NCBI GenBank assembly: GCA_017561615.1
Contig: JAFZBT010000019.1
Location: 1 to 6,286 of the forward strand
DNA from: Erysipelotrichaceae bacterium
Lineage (GTDB): Bacteria > Bacillota_I > Bacilli_A > Erysipelotrichales > Erysipelotrichaceae
DNA: 6,286 nt
Direction of reading: 5' to 3'
The notes under the pieces were generated by a model. It saw nothing but the letters and a program-made list of their open reading frames with translations, did not search any database and was not told where the DNA came from. Each line of letters opens with the position of its first letter. Position 1 is the stretch's first letter. Below, piece after piece: positions 1-5,389 of the stretch. The translations under genes and the position numbers were made by a program.

Positions 1-12
1 ATTTTAACTACA

Positions 13-213
13 GGTTGTGAACAGAAGAGTAACAGCGAGCGGCTTAAGAGAGATGCCGGAAGGTGCGAGGCATTGAAAGCGGACTGCGAACATGGTCTGG
101 GAACCGTCCTGCCGATGTCCTTAAGGCAGGAACGTATGACGGCGTTAACGTTTTGAGAAGCAAAGAAGGTGGTACCACGTTGAAGACGTCCTTTATCGTG
201 GTGCCATTTTTTT
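13..213 (+). promoter_or_regulatory. T-box riboswitch, methionine specificity, leader of metG
   Basis: This is a tRNA-sensing leader that lets transcription continue into metG when uncharged tRNA-Met binds. Stem I can be traced. Its base pairs 13-16 with 102-105 and 22-25 with 96-99. The specifier loop follows. An AGAGAG stretch is at about 47-53, and a distal hairpin (53-57 with 69-73) carries the typical GGTGCGA loop at 62-68. The specifier codon is ATG at 92-94, in the context GAAC-ATG-G, which matches the downstream gene. A further stem pairs 108-113 with 125-130 and 104-108 with 138-142. The T-box motif is at 164-179, with bulge TGGT (170-173) complementary to an ACCA tRNA end. The antiterminator would pair 166-169 with 190-193 and 177-180 with 186-189. 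The promoter lies upstream of the window or is not recognisable. The ATG specifier is read from context; the class assignment is secure. Confidence 0.95.
170..213 (+). terminator. T-box regulatory terminator before metG
   Basis: A 10-bp stem pairs 170-179 with 197-206, with one G-U pair, and runs into seven T residues at 207-213. Its 5' arm contains the TGGT bulge and ACC of the T-box motif, so it cannot coexist with the antiterminator. It is the default OFF state when tRNA-Met is charged. Confidence 0.93.
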
Positions 214-228
214 GATGAGGTATTGAAC

Positions 229-2163
229 ATGACTGAAAAGAAACCCTATTACATTACCACGGCCATTGCCTATGCCAGTGGCAAGCCGCACATCGGCAAC
301 ACCTATGAGATCATCATGGCTGACGCCATCGCCCGCTACAAGAGAGCGCAGGAATTTGACGTGCGCTTCCAGACCGGCACTGACGAGCACGGCCAGAAGA
401 TCCAGGAGAAGGCCGAGGCAGCCGGACTGACACCCAAGCAGTTCGTTGACATTCAGGCTGCTGAGATCAAGCGGATCTTCGATCTGATGAACACCTCCTA
501 CGACCGTTTCATCCGAACTACCGACGAAGACCATGAAGCGCAGGTGAAGAAGATCTTCCGCAGACTCTATGAGCAGGGAGACATCTACAAGAGCGAATAC
601 GAAGGCTGGTACTGCACCCCCTGTGAATCCTTCTGGACGGAAAGCCAGCTGGTGGACGGCAAGTGCCCGGACTGCGGCCGCGAAGTGCACAAGGAGAAGG
701 AGGAATCCTACTTCTTCAAGCTGAGCAAGTATCAGAAGAAACTGGAAAAGTACATCGAGGATAACCCGCAGTTCATTCAGCCGGAGTCCCGCAAGAACGA
801 GATGGTCAACAACTTCCTGAAACCCGGTCTGCAGGATCTCTGCGTTTCCCGCACTTCCTTCAGCTGGGGCGTTCCGGTTGACTTTGATCCCAAGCACGTC
901 GTCTATGTCTGGATCGATGCCCTGAGCAACTACATTACCGGCCTTGGTTACGATGTCGACGGCAATCATGGCGAGCTGTATAAGAAGTACTGGCCGGCTG
1001 ATCTCCATCTGATCGGCAAGGACATCGTCCGCTTCCACACCATCTACTGGCCGATCATGCTGCTGGCACTGGACGTACCGCTGCCCAAGCAGGTCTTCGG
1101 TCATCCCTGGATGCTGGTAGGAGAGGACAAGATCTCCAAGAGCCGCGGCAACGCCATTTACGCCGATGACCTCGTTCATTTCTTCGGCGTCGACGCCGTG
1201 CGTTATTTCGTGCTGCACGAGATGCCGTTTGCCCAGGACGGTTCGATTACCTGGGAACTGGTCATTGAAAGATATAATTCCGATCTGGCCAACATCTACG
1301 GCAATCTGGTCAGCCGTACCATCTCGATGACCAACAAGTACTTTAACGGCGTTCTGAGCGCTAAGCGCGATGAGGAACCGCTGGACGAGGAACTGAAGCA
1401 GACCGCCGCCGAGACGGTAGCCAGAGTCAAAGCCAAGATGGACGAACTGAAGGTCGGCGACAGCCTGGAAGCCATTTTGGATCTGTTAAGAAGATGCAAC
1501 AAGTACATTGACGAGACCACTCCGTGGCTGCTGATCAAGGACGAAGCCAGACATGACCGGCTGAACACCGTCTTATACAATCTGTTGGAGGGCATCCGCA
1601 CCGCGACTGTCCTGCTGGCCCCGTTCCTGCCGGAAACAGCTGAGAAGGTCTTTGAGCTGATCAATACGAAGAACACTTCGCTGGCTTCCGTTGAAACCTG
1701 GGGCGGCTATGAGGTCAACAACAAGGTCGTTGAAAAAGCCGACCCGCTGTTTGCCCGCATTGACGCCGCTGCCAAGCTGGATGAGATCCATGCCTATCTG
1801 GAAGAAAAGTATCCGACGGTTAAGCCGATGGTCTTCAAGGACGAGATCGAATATGACGATTTCGACAAGCTGGACCTGCGCATCGGCACCGTACTGGAGT
1901 GCCAAAAGCATCCCAAGGCCGACAAGCTGCTGGTCTTCAAGATCAAGTGCGGCACCAATACCCGCCAGATCGTTTCCGGCATTGCCCAGTGGTACAAGCC
2001 GGAAGAACTGGTCGGCAAGCGGGTCGCCTTCATTGCCAACCTCAAGCCGGTCGTGCTCCGGGGCGTCGAGTCTCAGGGCATGATCCTGTCAGCTGAAGAC
2101 GAAAAGGGCAACCTCGAGGTCGTCAGCGTAACGCAGGTTGAAGACGGAGCCAGCATCCGGTGA
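229..2163 (+). CDS. metG: Methionyl-tRNA synthetase with C-terminal tRNA-binding domain
   Basis: This cytoplasmic class I enzyme joins methionine to tRNA-Met (initiator and elongator) using ATP. The protein is 644 aa, about the usual length for the form with a C-terminal domain. The HIGH-type motif is HIGN at residues 21-24 and GTDEHGQK is at 50-57. One zinc knuckle is formed by C129/C132 and C146/C149, and the KMSKS loop is KISKS at 301-305. The helical anticodon-binding domain follows, and a Trbp111/EMAPII-like OB-fold tRNA-binding domain spans about 540-644. That domain normally makes the enzyme a dimer. The ATG at 229 is chosen over an in-frame TTG at 223 because GAGG at 217-220 sits 8 nt before the ATG but only 2 nt before the TTG. 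Transcription is governed by the preceding Met T-box, and rlmH overlaps its stop codon. No defect is seen. Confidence 0.97.
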   Translation: MTEKKPYYITTAIAYASGKPHIGNTYEIIMADAIARYKRAQEFDVRFQTGTDEHGQKIQEKAEAAGLTPKQFVDIQAAEIKRIFDLMNTSYDRFIRTTDEDHEAQVKKIFRRLYEQGDIYKSEYEGWYCTPCESFWTESQLVDGKCPDCGREVHKEKEESYFFKLSKYQKKLEKYIEDNPQFIQPESRKNEMVNNFLKPGLQDLCVSRTSFSWGVPVDFDPKHVVYVWIDALSNYITGLGYDVDGNHGELYKKYWPADLHLIGKDIVRFHTIYWPIMLLALDVPLPKQVFGHPWMLVGEDKISKSRGNAIYADDLVHFFGVDAVRYFVLHEMPFAQDGSITWELVIERYNSDLANIYGNLVSRTISMTNKYFNGVLSAKRDEEPLDEELKQTAAETVARVKAKMDELKVGDSLEAILDLLRRCNKYIDETTPWLLIKDEARHDRLNTVLYNLLEGIRTATVLLAPFLPETAEKVFELINTKNTSLASVETWGGYEVNNKVVEKADPLFARIDAAAKLDEIHAYLEEKYPTVKPMVFKDEIEYDDFDKLDLRIGTVLECQKHPKADKLLVFKIKCGTNTRQIVSGIAQWYKPEELVGKRVAFIANLKPVVLRGVESQGMILSAEDEKGNLEVVSVTQVEDGASIR

Positions 2164-2615
2164 TCAACGTAGTCGCTGTAGGAAAGATCAAGGAGAAGTC
2201 GCTTCAGGCGCTGATTGACGAATATCTCAAGCGCATCTCCGGTTATACCAAGATCAATGTCATCGAGGTGGCTGATGAAGCCAACGACCGTAATGACGTC
2301 AGGGAAATCGAAGGTCAGCGGATCCTGAAGCAGATAAAGGACGATGCCTGTGTGATCCTGCTGGATCTGAAGGGAAAGGAAATGGACTCCGTTCAGTTTT
2401 CCCGGCTGATCGAGGAGATAAACACCTACCGCAGTTCCAATATTACGTTTGTGATCGGCGGTTCACTGGGCGTAAGCCAGCCGGTCATCGACCGGGCCGA
2501 CTACCGCCTGAAGATCTCCGAGATGACCTTTCCCCATAATCTGGCCAGGCTGATCATCCTGGAGCAGATCTACCGGGCATACAAGATCGCCAATAACGAG
2601 ACATATCACAAATAA
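2160..2615 (+). CDS. rlmH: 23S rRNA (pseudouridine1915-N3)-methyltransferase
   Basis: RlmH is a SPOUT-class methyltransferase. It uses S-adenosylmethionine to methylate N3 of pseudouridine 1915 in helix 69 of 23S rRNA, acting on assembled 70S ribosomes as a homodimer. The protein is 151 aa against about 155-160 in the family. Visible family marks are the N-terminal VVAVGK, LLDLKGK at about 67-73, the cofactor-loop motif IGGSLG at 99-104, TFPH at 123-126 and the C-terminal YHK at 149-151, the end that forms part of the active site. The start is GTG at 2160, overlapping the metG stop by 4 nt (GTGA), with GGAG at 2146-2149 ten bases upstream. This points to translational coupling with metG and to shared control by the T-box. 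A strong terminator follows immediately. In staphylococci the 3' end of this gene is the SCC integration site. Confidence 0.96.
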   Translation: MINVVAVGKIKEKSLQALIDEYLKRISGYTKINVIEVADEANDRNDVREIEGQRILKQIKDDACVILLDLKGKEMDSVQFSRLIEEINTYRSSNITFVIGGSLGVSQPVIDRADYRLKISEMTFPHNLARLIILEQIYRAYKIANNETYHK

Positions 2616-2648
2616 GCAGGAAGTATAGGAAAACGCTTCCTGCTTTTC
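2616..2648 (+). terminator. Rho-independent terminator after metG-rlmH
   Basis: GCAGGAAG (2616-2623) pairs perfectly with CTTCCTGC (2636-2643), and one T-G pair extends the stem. TTTTC follows at 2644-2648. The stem starts directly after the rlmH stop codon and closes the operon. Confidence 0.9.
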
Positions 2649-2658
2649 ATATGTTTGG

Positions 2659-2686
2659 TTGAAGAAAGAGCAGATTGATTTATGAT
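2659..2686 (+). promoter_or_regulatory. Predicted sigma-A promoter of the toxin stub/antitoxin unit
   Basis: The -35 is TTGAAG (2659-2664) and the -10 is TATGAT (2681-2686, five of six consensus bases), with a 16-nt spacer. The -10 box coincides with the left arm of a perfect inverted repeat, so a repressor bound there would block RNA polymerase. It is placed by pattern only. Confidence 0.6.
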
Positions 2687-2704
2687 AGCTTTAATGCTAT
2701 CATA
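2681..2704. promoter_or_regulatory. Perfect inverted repeat, probable operator of the XRE regulator
   Basis: The arms TATGATAGC (2681-2689) and GCTATCATA (2696-2704) are exact reverse complements separated by 6 nt. The repeat lies on the -10 box and about 20 nt before the toxin stub. There is no T-tract and the arms are AT-rich, so a protein-binding operator is more likely than a terminator. HigA/XRE antitoxins commonly repress their own operon from such sites. Confidence 0.65.
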
Positions 2705-2723
2705 GTACTGCAGGTAAACGTTT

Positions 2724-2789
2724 ATGTTCGCTGTTGAGTTTTATGAAAACGCAAAAGGTGAATCTGAATTGTGGGATGAGAATTTATGA
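2724..2789 (+). pseudogene. Remnant of a HigB/Gp49-family toxin gene (N-terminal stub)
   Basis: A 21-codon reading frame opens at ATG 2724 behind a weak AGG (2712-2714) and ends at TGA 2787-2789. Its peptide begins MFAVEFYENAKGESELWD, which resembles the start of Gp49/HigB-type (RelE-superfamily) mRNA interferases, where a V-x-F-Y-E-x-x-x-G-x-S pattern precedes the first helix. Complete members have roughly 100-120 residues, so the catalytic part is absent. The stop codon overlaps the next gene's start as ATGA, the arrangement expected of an intact toxin-antitoxin pair. I infer that a deletion removed most of the toxin and left its beginning fused to the junction. The family assignment is from memory of the N-terminal pattern over a short stretch. 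A leader peptide that merely couples translation is the alternative. Confidence 0.5.
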
Positions 2790-3073
2790 GAACATGGGAA
2801 GACTTCAGGAATCATGTCAAGGGAATTGATGAATACAGCTGGATGGAGACGGAAAACATCGAATGCATGGCGGCTATCATCGGAGCGATAATCGAGCAGA
2901 GAAACACTCTTGGTATTTCTCAACGGGAACTGGCCGCAAGATGTGAAATCCCCCAGTCAACCCTGGCCAGAATCGAATCATTCGCCACGACGCCGAATCT
3001 GGAAACGCTGCTTAAGATCATGCAGCCTCTCGGCTTGAGATTGAGTGTAACGGCGATCAACGCCGTCATATAG
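2786..3073 (+). CDS. XRE-family HTH regulator, HigA-like antitoxin without a toxin partner
   Basis: This 95-aa cytoplasmic DNA-binding protein has a Cro/C1-type helix-turn-helix over about residues 34-88. Helix 2 is SQRELAARC (45-53), the recognition helix is PQSTLARIES (56-65), and the closing helices include NLETLLKIMQPLGLRL. The N-terminal part (TWEDFRNHV) resembles HigA antitoxins paired with Gp49-type toxins placed upstream. The length is normal for such antitoxins and the frame is intact. The ATG at 2786 overlaps the stop of the upstream stub by 4 nt and has weak ribosome-binding matches (GGGA 2773-2776, GAG 2778-2780). The only visible promoter is the one upstream of the stub, and it carries an inverted repeat, so self-repression is likely. 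With no toxin left, it may act only as an autorepressor, bind other operators, or neutralise a related toxin elsewhere. The upstream DNA is AT-rich (35% GC over 2641-2820), which would fit acquired DNA. Confidence 0.85.
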   Translation: MRTWEDFRNHVKGIDEYSWMETENIECMAAIIGAIIEQRNTLGISQRELAARCEIPQSTLARIESFATTPNLETLLKIMQPLGLRLSVTAINAVI

Positions 3074-3111
3074 GCCGGCGTTAACATTTACGAGGACCGC
3101 GTGTAAAATTA

Positions 3112-3140
3112 TTGAAAACCCTTCCATTTTGTTATAGAAT
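3112..3140 (+). promoter_or_regulatory. Predicted sigma-A promoter of ptsH
   Basis: TTGAAA (3112-3117) and TAGAAT (3135-3140) are separated by the optimal 17 nt. A cre-like sequence (3113-3126) overlaps the -35 and the spacer. The transcript would start near 3147, leaving a leader of about 30 nt. Confidence 0.75.
3113..3126. promoter_or_regulatory. Candidate cre site (CcpA operator) on the ptsH promoter
   Basis: TGAAAACCCTTCCA fits the pattern TGnAAnCGnTTnCA at nine of its ten fixed bases. The mismatch is the G of the central CG, usually the best conserved part, so binding is uncertain. Its position over the -35 box would give repression. Confidence 0.35.
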
Positions 3141-3176
3141 ACAACCATAAGTAGTTTAGGAGGTTGATAATTACAT

Positions 3177-3476
3177 ATGACAGAAGCAAAAGTTCTTGTT
3201 GTTGATCCAGTAGGTTTACATGCCCGTCCGGCAACCGTCGCAGTACATGCTGCCAGCAAGTGCAAGTGCAAGGTTACCATTTCCTTCAATGGCCGTTCCA
3301 TGGACATGAAGTCAATCATGGGTGTTATGTCGCTGGGTATCCCCACACAGTCAGAAGTTGTCATCAGCTGTGACGGTGAGGAAGAAGAGGCCGCTCTCCA
3401 GTCAATCATTGAGACTCTGGTTGCCCAGAAGGTCATCGATGGCCCGGAAGCCGAGGCCGCTCCGGAAGAAGCATAG
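3177..3476 (+). CDS. ptsH: Phosphocarrier protein HPr of the phosphotransferase system
   Basis: HPr passes phosphate from enzyme I to the IIA domains of sugar permeases in the cytoplasm. The active-site motif GLHARPAT places catalytic His15 correctly. The regulatory site is Ser46 in KSIMGVMSLGI (45-55), the target of HPr kinase/phosphorylase in Gram-positive bacteria; Ser46-P HPr is the co-repressor of CcpA. The protein is 99 aa, longer than the usual 85-90, because of an acidic Ala/Pro/Glu tail at about 88-99. The start at ATG 3177 has AGGAGG (3158-3163) 13 nt upstream, a long spacing, but no better in-frame start exists and the N-terminus aligns with the family. The gene stands alone: its own promoter precedes it, a terminator follows, and ptsI is not adjacent, unlike the common ptsHI operon. 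Confidence 0.96.
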   Translation: MTEAKVLVVDPVGLHARPATVAVHAASKCKCKVTISFNGRSMDMKSIMGVMSLGIPTQSEVVISCDGEEEEAALQSIIETLVAQKVIDGPEAEAAPEEA

Positions 3477-3502
3477 CAGTAGTTTAACCAATGCAATGTC
3501 AG

Positions 3503-3532
3503 AGTATCGTCGCAAGATGATACTTTTCTTTT
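3503..3532 (+). terminator. Rho-independent terminator after ptsH
   Basis: A 9-bp stem pairs 3503-3511 with 3516-3524 (one G-U pair), closed by a GCAA (GNRA) tetraloop at 3512-3515 and followed by a T-rich run to 3532. It isolates ptsH from the downstream mutase gene. Confidence 0.88.
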
Positions 3533-3539
3533 CGGTCAT

Positions 3540-3568
3540 TTATAAAATGAAAACTAATGTGATAGAAT
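3540..3568 (+). promoter_or_regulatory. Predicted extended -10 promoter of the phosphoglucomutase gene
   Basis: TAGAAT (3563-3568) is preceded by TG at 3560-3561 in the extended -10 position. The -35 match is poor (TTATAA, 3540-3545, 17-nt spacer), as is common with extended -10 promoters. Confidence 0.55.
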
Positions 3569-3583
3569 AATATCAGAATACAT

Positions 3584-3601
3584 CTAAGGCGTCTGCCTTA
3601 G
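3584..3601 (+). repeat. Inverted repeat in the phosphoglucomutase leader
   Basis: CTAAGGC (3584-3590) and GCCTTAG (3595-3601) are perfect reverse complements around a GTCT loop. The last base of the right arm is the first G of the ribosome binding site GGAGAGG (3601-3607). It may be an operator just after the start of transcription or an mRNA hairpin beside the Shine-Dalgarno. There is no T-tract, so it is not a terminator. Confidence 0.6.
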
Positions 3602-3614
3602 GAGAGGAAAGAAA

Positions 3615-5300
3615 ATGATAGAAGAAAAATACCTGGAATGGCTGAATCATCCCCAGATGGATGAGGACCTGCGCGAAGAACTTCAGGCAATGGATGAAAC
3701 GCAGAAGAAGGACGCTTTCTACACCGATGCCAAGTTCGGAACCGCCGGCATGCGCAACCTGCTGGGCGCCGGCACCAACAGACTGAACGTCTATACCATC
3801 AGAAAGGCAACGCTGGGTTTCGGCCGCTGGCTTCTGACCCAGGACGAGCATCCGTCCGTAGCCATTGCCTACGACAACCGCTTCAAGTCACCGGAATTCG
3901 CCGACCAGACGGCCAAGGTTCTGGCCAGCCTGGGCATCAAGGCCTATGTCTTTGAATCGCTGCGTTCAACTCCGGAACTCTCATTCACGGTAAGATACCT
4001 CAAGTGTACCGGCGGCGTCATGATCACCGCCTCCCACAACACCAAGGAATACAACGGCTACAAGGTCTATGACCGCAACGGCTGCCAGCTGATCCCCGAT
4101 CTGATCAGCCATGTCATTGAGGAAATTGACAACATCGCCGAGACCTTCGTTGAGGAGCCTGTCCTGACCGAAGAACAGAAGAAGCTGATCGTCACCGTCG
4201 GCGAAGACATTGACATCCCCTACTACAAGGATGTCCTGACCATTCAGCTCAATCCCGATCTGAGCAAGGAAGACTACAAGATCGTCTTTACGCCTCAGCA
4301 CGGCACTTCCCTGAAGGCCATACAGTATCTGTTCAAACAGGTCGGCTATGACTGCACCTACGTTGAGGAACAGTGCACACCCGACCCTGCCTTCTCCAAC
4401 ACCGTCATCCCCAACCCGGAGGATCCCAGAGCCTACAATCTGGCCATTGAATACGGCAAGAAGGTCGATGCCGACATCGTGCTGTCCACCGACCCAGACG
4501 GCGACAGACTCGGTGTGGTCGTCAAGGACAACGGCGAGTATGTGCTGATGACCGGCAACCAGACCGGATCAGTCCTGCTGGAATATGTCTTCTCCCAGAG
4601 AAAGGAAAAGGGCCTGATGCCTCCGCATCCGGTCATGTTCAACACCGTCGTCACCAGCGATCTGGGTGAACTGGTCGGCAGAGATTACGGCGTCGACATT
4701 GAAAAGACGCTGACCGGCTTCAAGTACATCGGCGACAAGATCGCCAAGTATGAAGTCACCCATGAAAAGGACTTCGTCTTCGGCTACGAGGAATCCTATG
4801 GCTACCTGATCAAGGAATTCGTCAGAGACAAGGACGCCAACCAGTCCTGTTTGCTGATTGCCGAAGCCGCCAACTATTACAAGAAAAAGGGACTGACCTT
4901 CATGGATGTCCTGCGTCAGCTCTATGCCAAGCACGGCACCTTCCTGGAGACCCAGACTTCCCTCACCCTTCCGGGTGCTGACGGCAGCGCCAGGATCGCC
5001 GCTCTGCTGAAGGGCTTAAGAGACGAAGTGCCGACGGAGATCGCCGGTAAGAAGGTTGTCAGATATGAAGACTTCGGTACCCAGAAGTACTATGAAGGCG
5101 GCAAGGAAGCCGACCTGGTGGGCTTTGACAAGAGCGATGTCCTGAAGTACTTCCTGGAAGACGGCAGCTGGATCGCCGTCCGGCCGTCCGGCACCGAGCC
5201 CAAGTGCAAGTTCTACTACTGCATCAAGGGCGCCGACCAGAAGGATGTCGAGCAGAAGCGCGACGCCTACTTCGCCGCCATGGACAAGCTGGCTGAGTAG
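3615..5300 (+). CDS. pgcA: Alpha-phosphoglucomutase (phosphohexomutase superfamily, PgcA type)
   Basis: This cytoplasmic enzyme interconverts glucose-1-phosphate and glucose-6-phosphate through a phosphoserine and Mg2+. It feeds UDP-glucose for glycolipids, teichoic acids, capsule or glycogen. All four superfamily signatures are present: the active-site loop TASHNTKEYNGYK with phosphorylated Ser140, the metal loop DPDGDR at 293-298, the sugar-binding loop GYEES at 390-394 and the phosphate-binding loop RPSGTEPK at 523-530. FGTAGMR at 41-47 opens domain 1. At 561 aa it matches the long PgcA-type bacterial phosphoglucomutases rather than the roughly 450-aa GlmM or ManB groups. Thr143 stands where the loop often has Pro. 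The ATG at 3615 follows GGAGAGG by 7-10 nt. The gene is probably monocistronic, with its own promoter and terminator. Phosphomannomutase activity cannot be excluded from sequence. Confidence 0.92.
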   Translation: MIEEKYLEWLNHPQMDEDLREELQAMDETQKKDAFYTDAKFGTAGMRNLLGAGTNRLNVYTIRKATLGFGRWLLTQDEHPSVAIAYDNRFKSPEFADQTAKVLASLGIKAYVFESLRSTPELSFTVRYLKCTGGVMITASHNTKEYNGYKVYDRNGCQLIPDLISHVIEEIDNIAETFVEEPVLTEEQKKLIVTVGEDIDIPYYKDVLTIQLNPDLSKEDYKIVFTPQHGTSLKAIQYLFKQVGYDCTYVEEQCTPDPAFSNTVIPNPEDPRAYNLAIEYGKKVDADIVLSTDPDGDRLGVVVKDNGEYVLMTGNQTGSVLLEYVFSQRKEKGLMPPHPVMFNTVVTSDLGELVGRDYGVDIEKTLTGFKYIGDKIAKYEVTHEKDFVFGYEESYGYLIKEFVRDKDANQSCLLIAEAANYYKKKGLTFMDVLRQLYAKHGTFLETQTSLTLPGADGSARIAALLKGLRDEVPTEIAGKKVVRYEDFGTQKYYEGGKEADLVGFDKSDVLKYFLEDGSWIAVRPSGTEPKCKFYYCIKGADQKDVEQKRDAYFAAMDKLAE

Positions 5301-5318
5301 CAAAACCATACTGAAGCG

Positions 5319-5348
5319 AAAGAGGACCGGAATACCGGTTCTCTTTTC
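5319..5348 (+). terminator. Rho-independent terminator after the phosphoglucomutase gene
   Basis: AGAGGACCGG (5321-5330) pairs with CCGGTTCTCT (5335-5344), with one G-U pair and an AATA loop, and is followed by a short T-tract (5344-5347). Two A-T pairs can extend the base of the stem. Confidence 0.87.
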
Positions 5349-5360
5349 ATTTGAGGAAAC

Positions 5361-5369
5361 TGATATAAT
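5361..5369 (+). promoter_or_regulatory. Extended -10 promoter before the 155-aa unknown gene
   Basis: TG at 5361-5362 and a consensus TATAAT at 5364-5369 form an extended -10 element. No good -35 is seen at the right distance; that region is the upstream terminator. Initiation would fall near 5376, inside the ribosome binding site GGGAGG (5375-5380), giving a leader of only about 14 nt. Confidence 0.6.
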
Positions 5370-5389
5370 GAAAAGGGAGGAAAAGCAAC

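Noticed and set aside
223..228. TTG as an earlier start for metG
   Set aside because: It is only 2 nt from the GAGG, too close for a ribosome, whereas the ATG at 229 is spaced at 8 nt and gives the normal N-terminus.
193..1218. A long open frame of 341 codons on the minus strand across metG
   Set aside because: It lies entirely opposite a clear metG, begins inside the T-box terminator, has no recognisable domain, and is the usual mirror of GC-biased codons.
1691..2083. Overlapping plus-strand frames inside the metG C-terminal domain
   Set aside because: The Ser/Arg/Pro-rich translations are typical of out-of-frame reading of a real gene; the metG tRNA-binding domain is intact here.
2628..2641. 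A cre-like sequence GGAAAACGCTTCCT before the antitoxin unit
   Set aside because: It keeps the central CG but lacks the outer T and A. It is explained by the arms and loop of the rlmH terminator and lies upstream of the predicted -35.
2741..2923. A 60-codon minus-strand frame over the toxin stub and antitoxin start
   Set aside because: It has no recognisable domain and overlaps the well-supported HTH gene.
2601..3184. SCC-like attachment sites: acatatcacaaa at the rlmH end and acatatgacaga at the ptsH start match at 10 of 12 bases and flank the accessory patch
   Set aside because: The first copy is fixed by the conserved YHK C-terminus, the second is a ptsH leader and start sequence, the match is short and imperfect, and no recombinase is present. 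Comparison with a relative lacking the patch would settle it.
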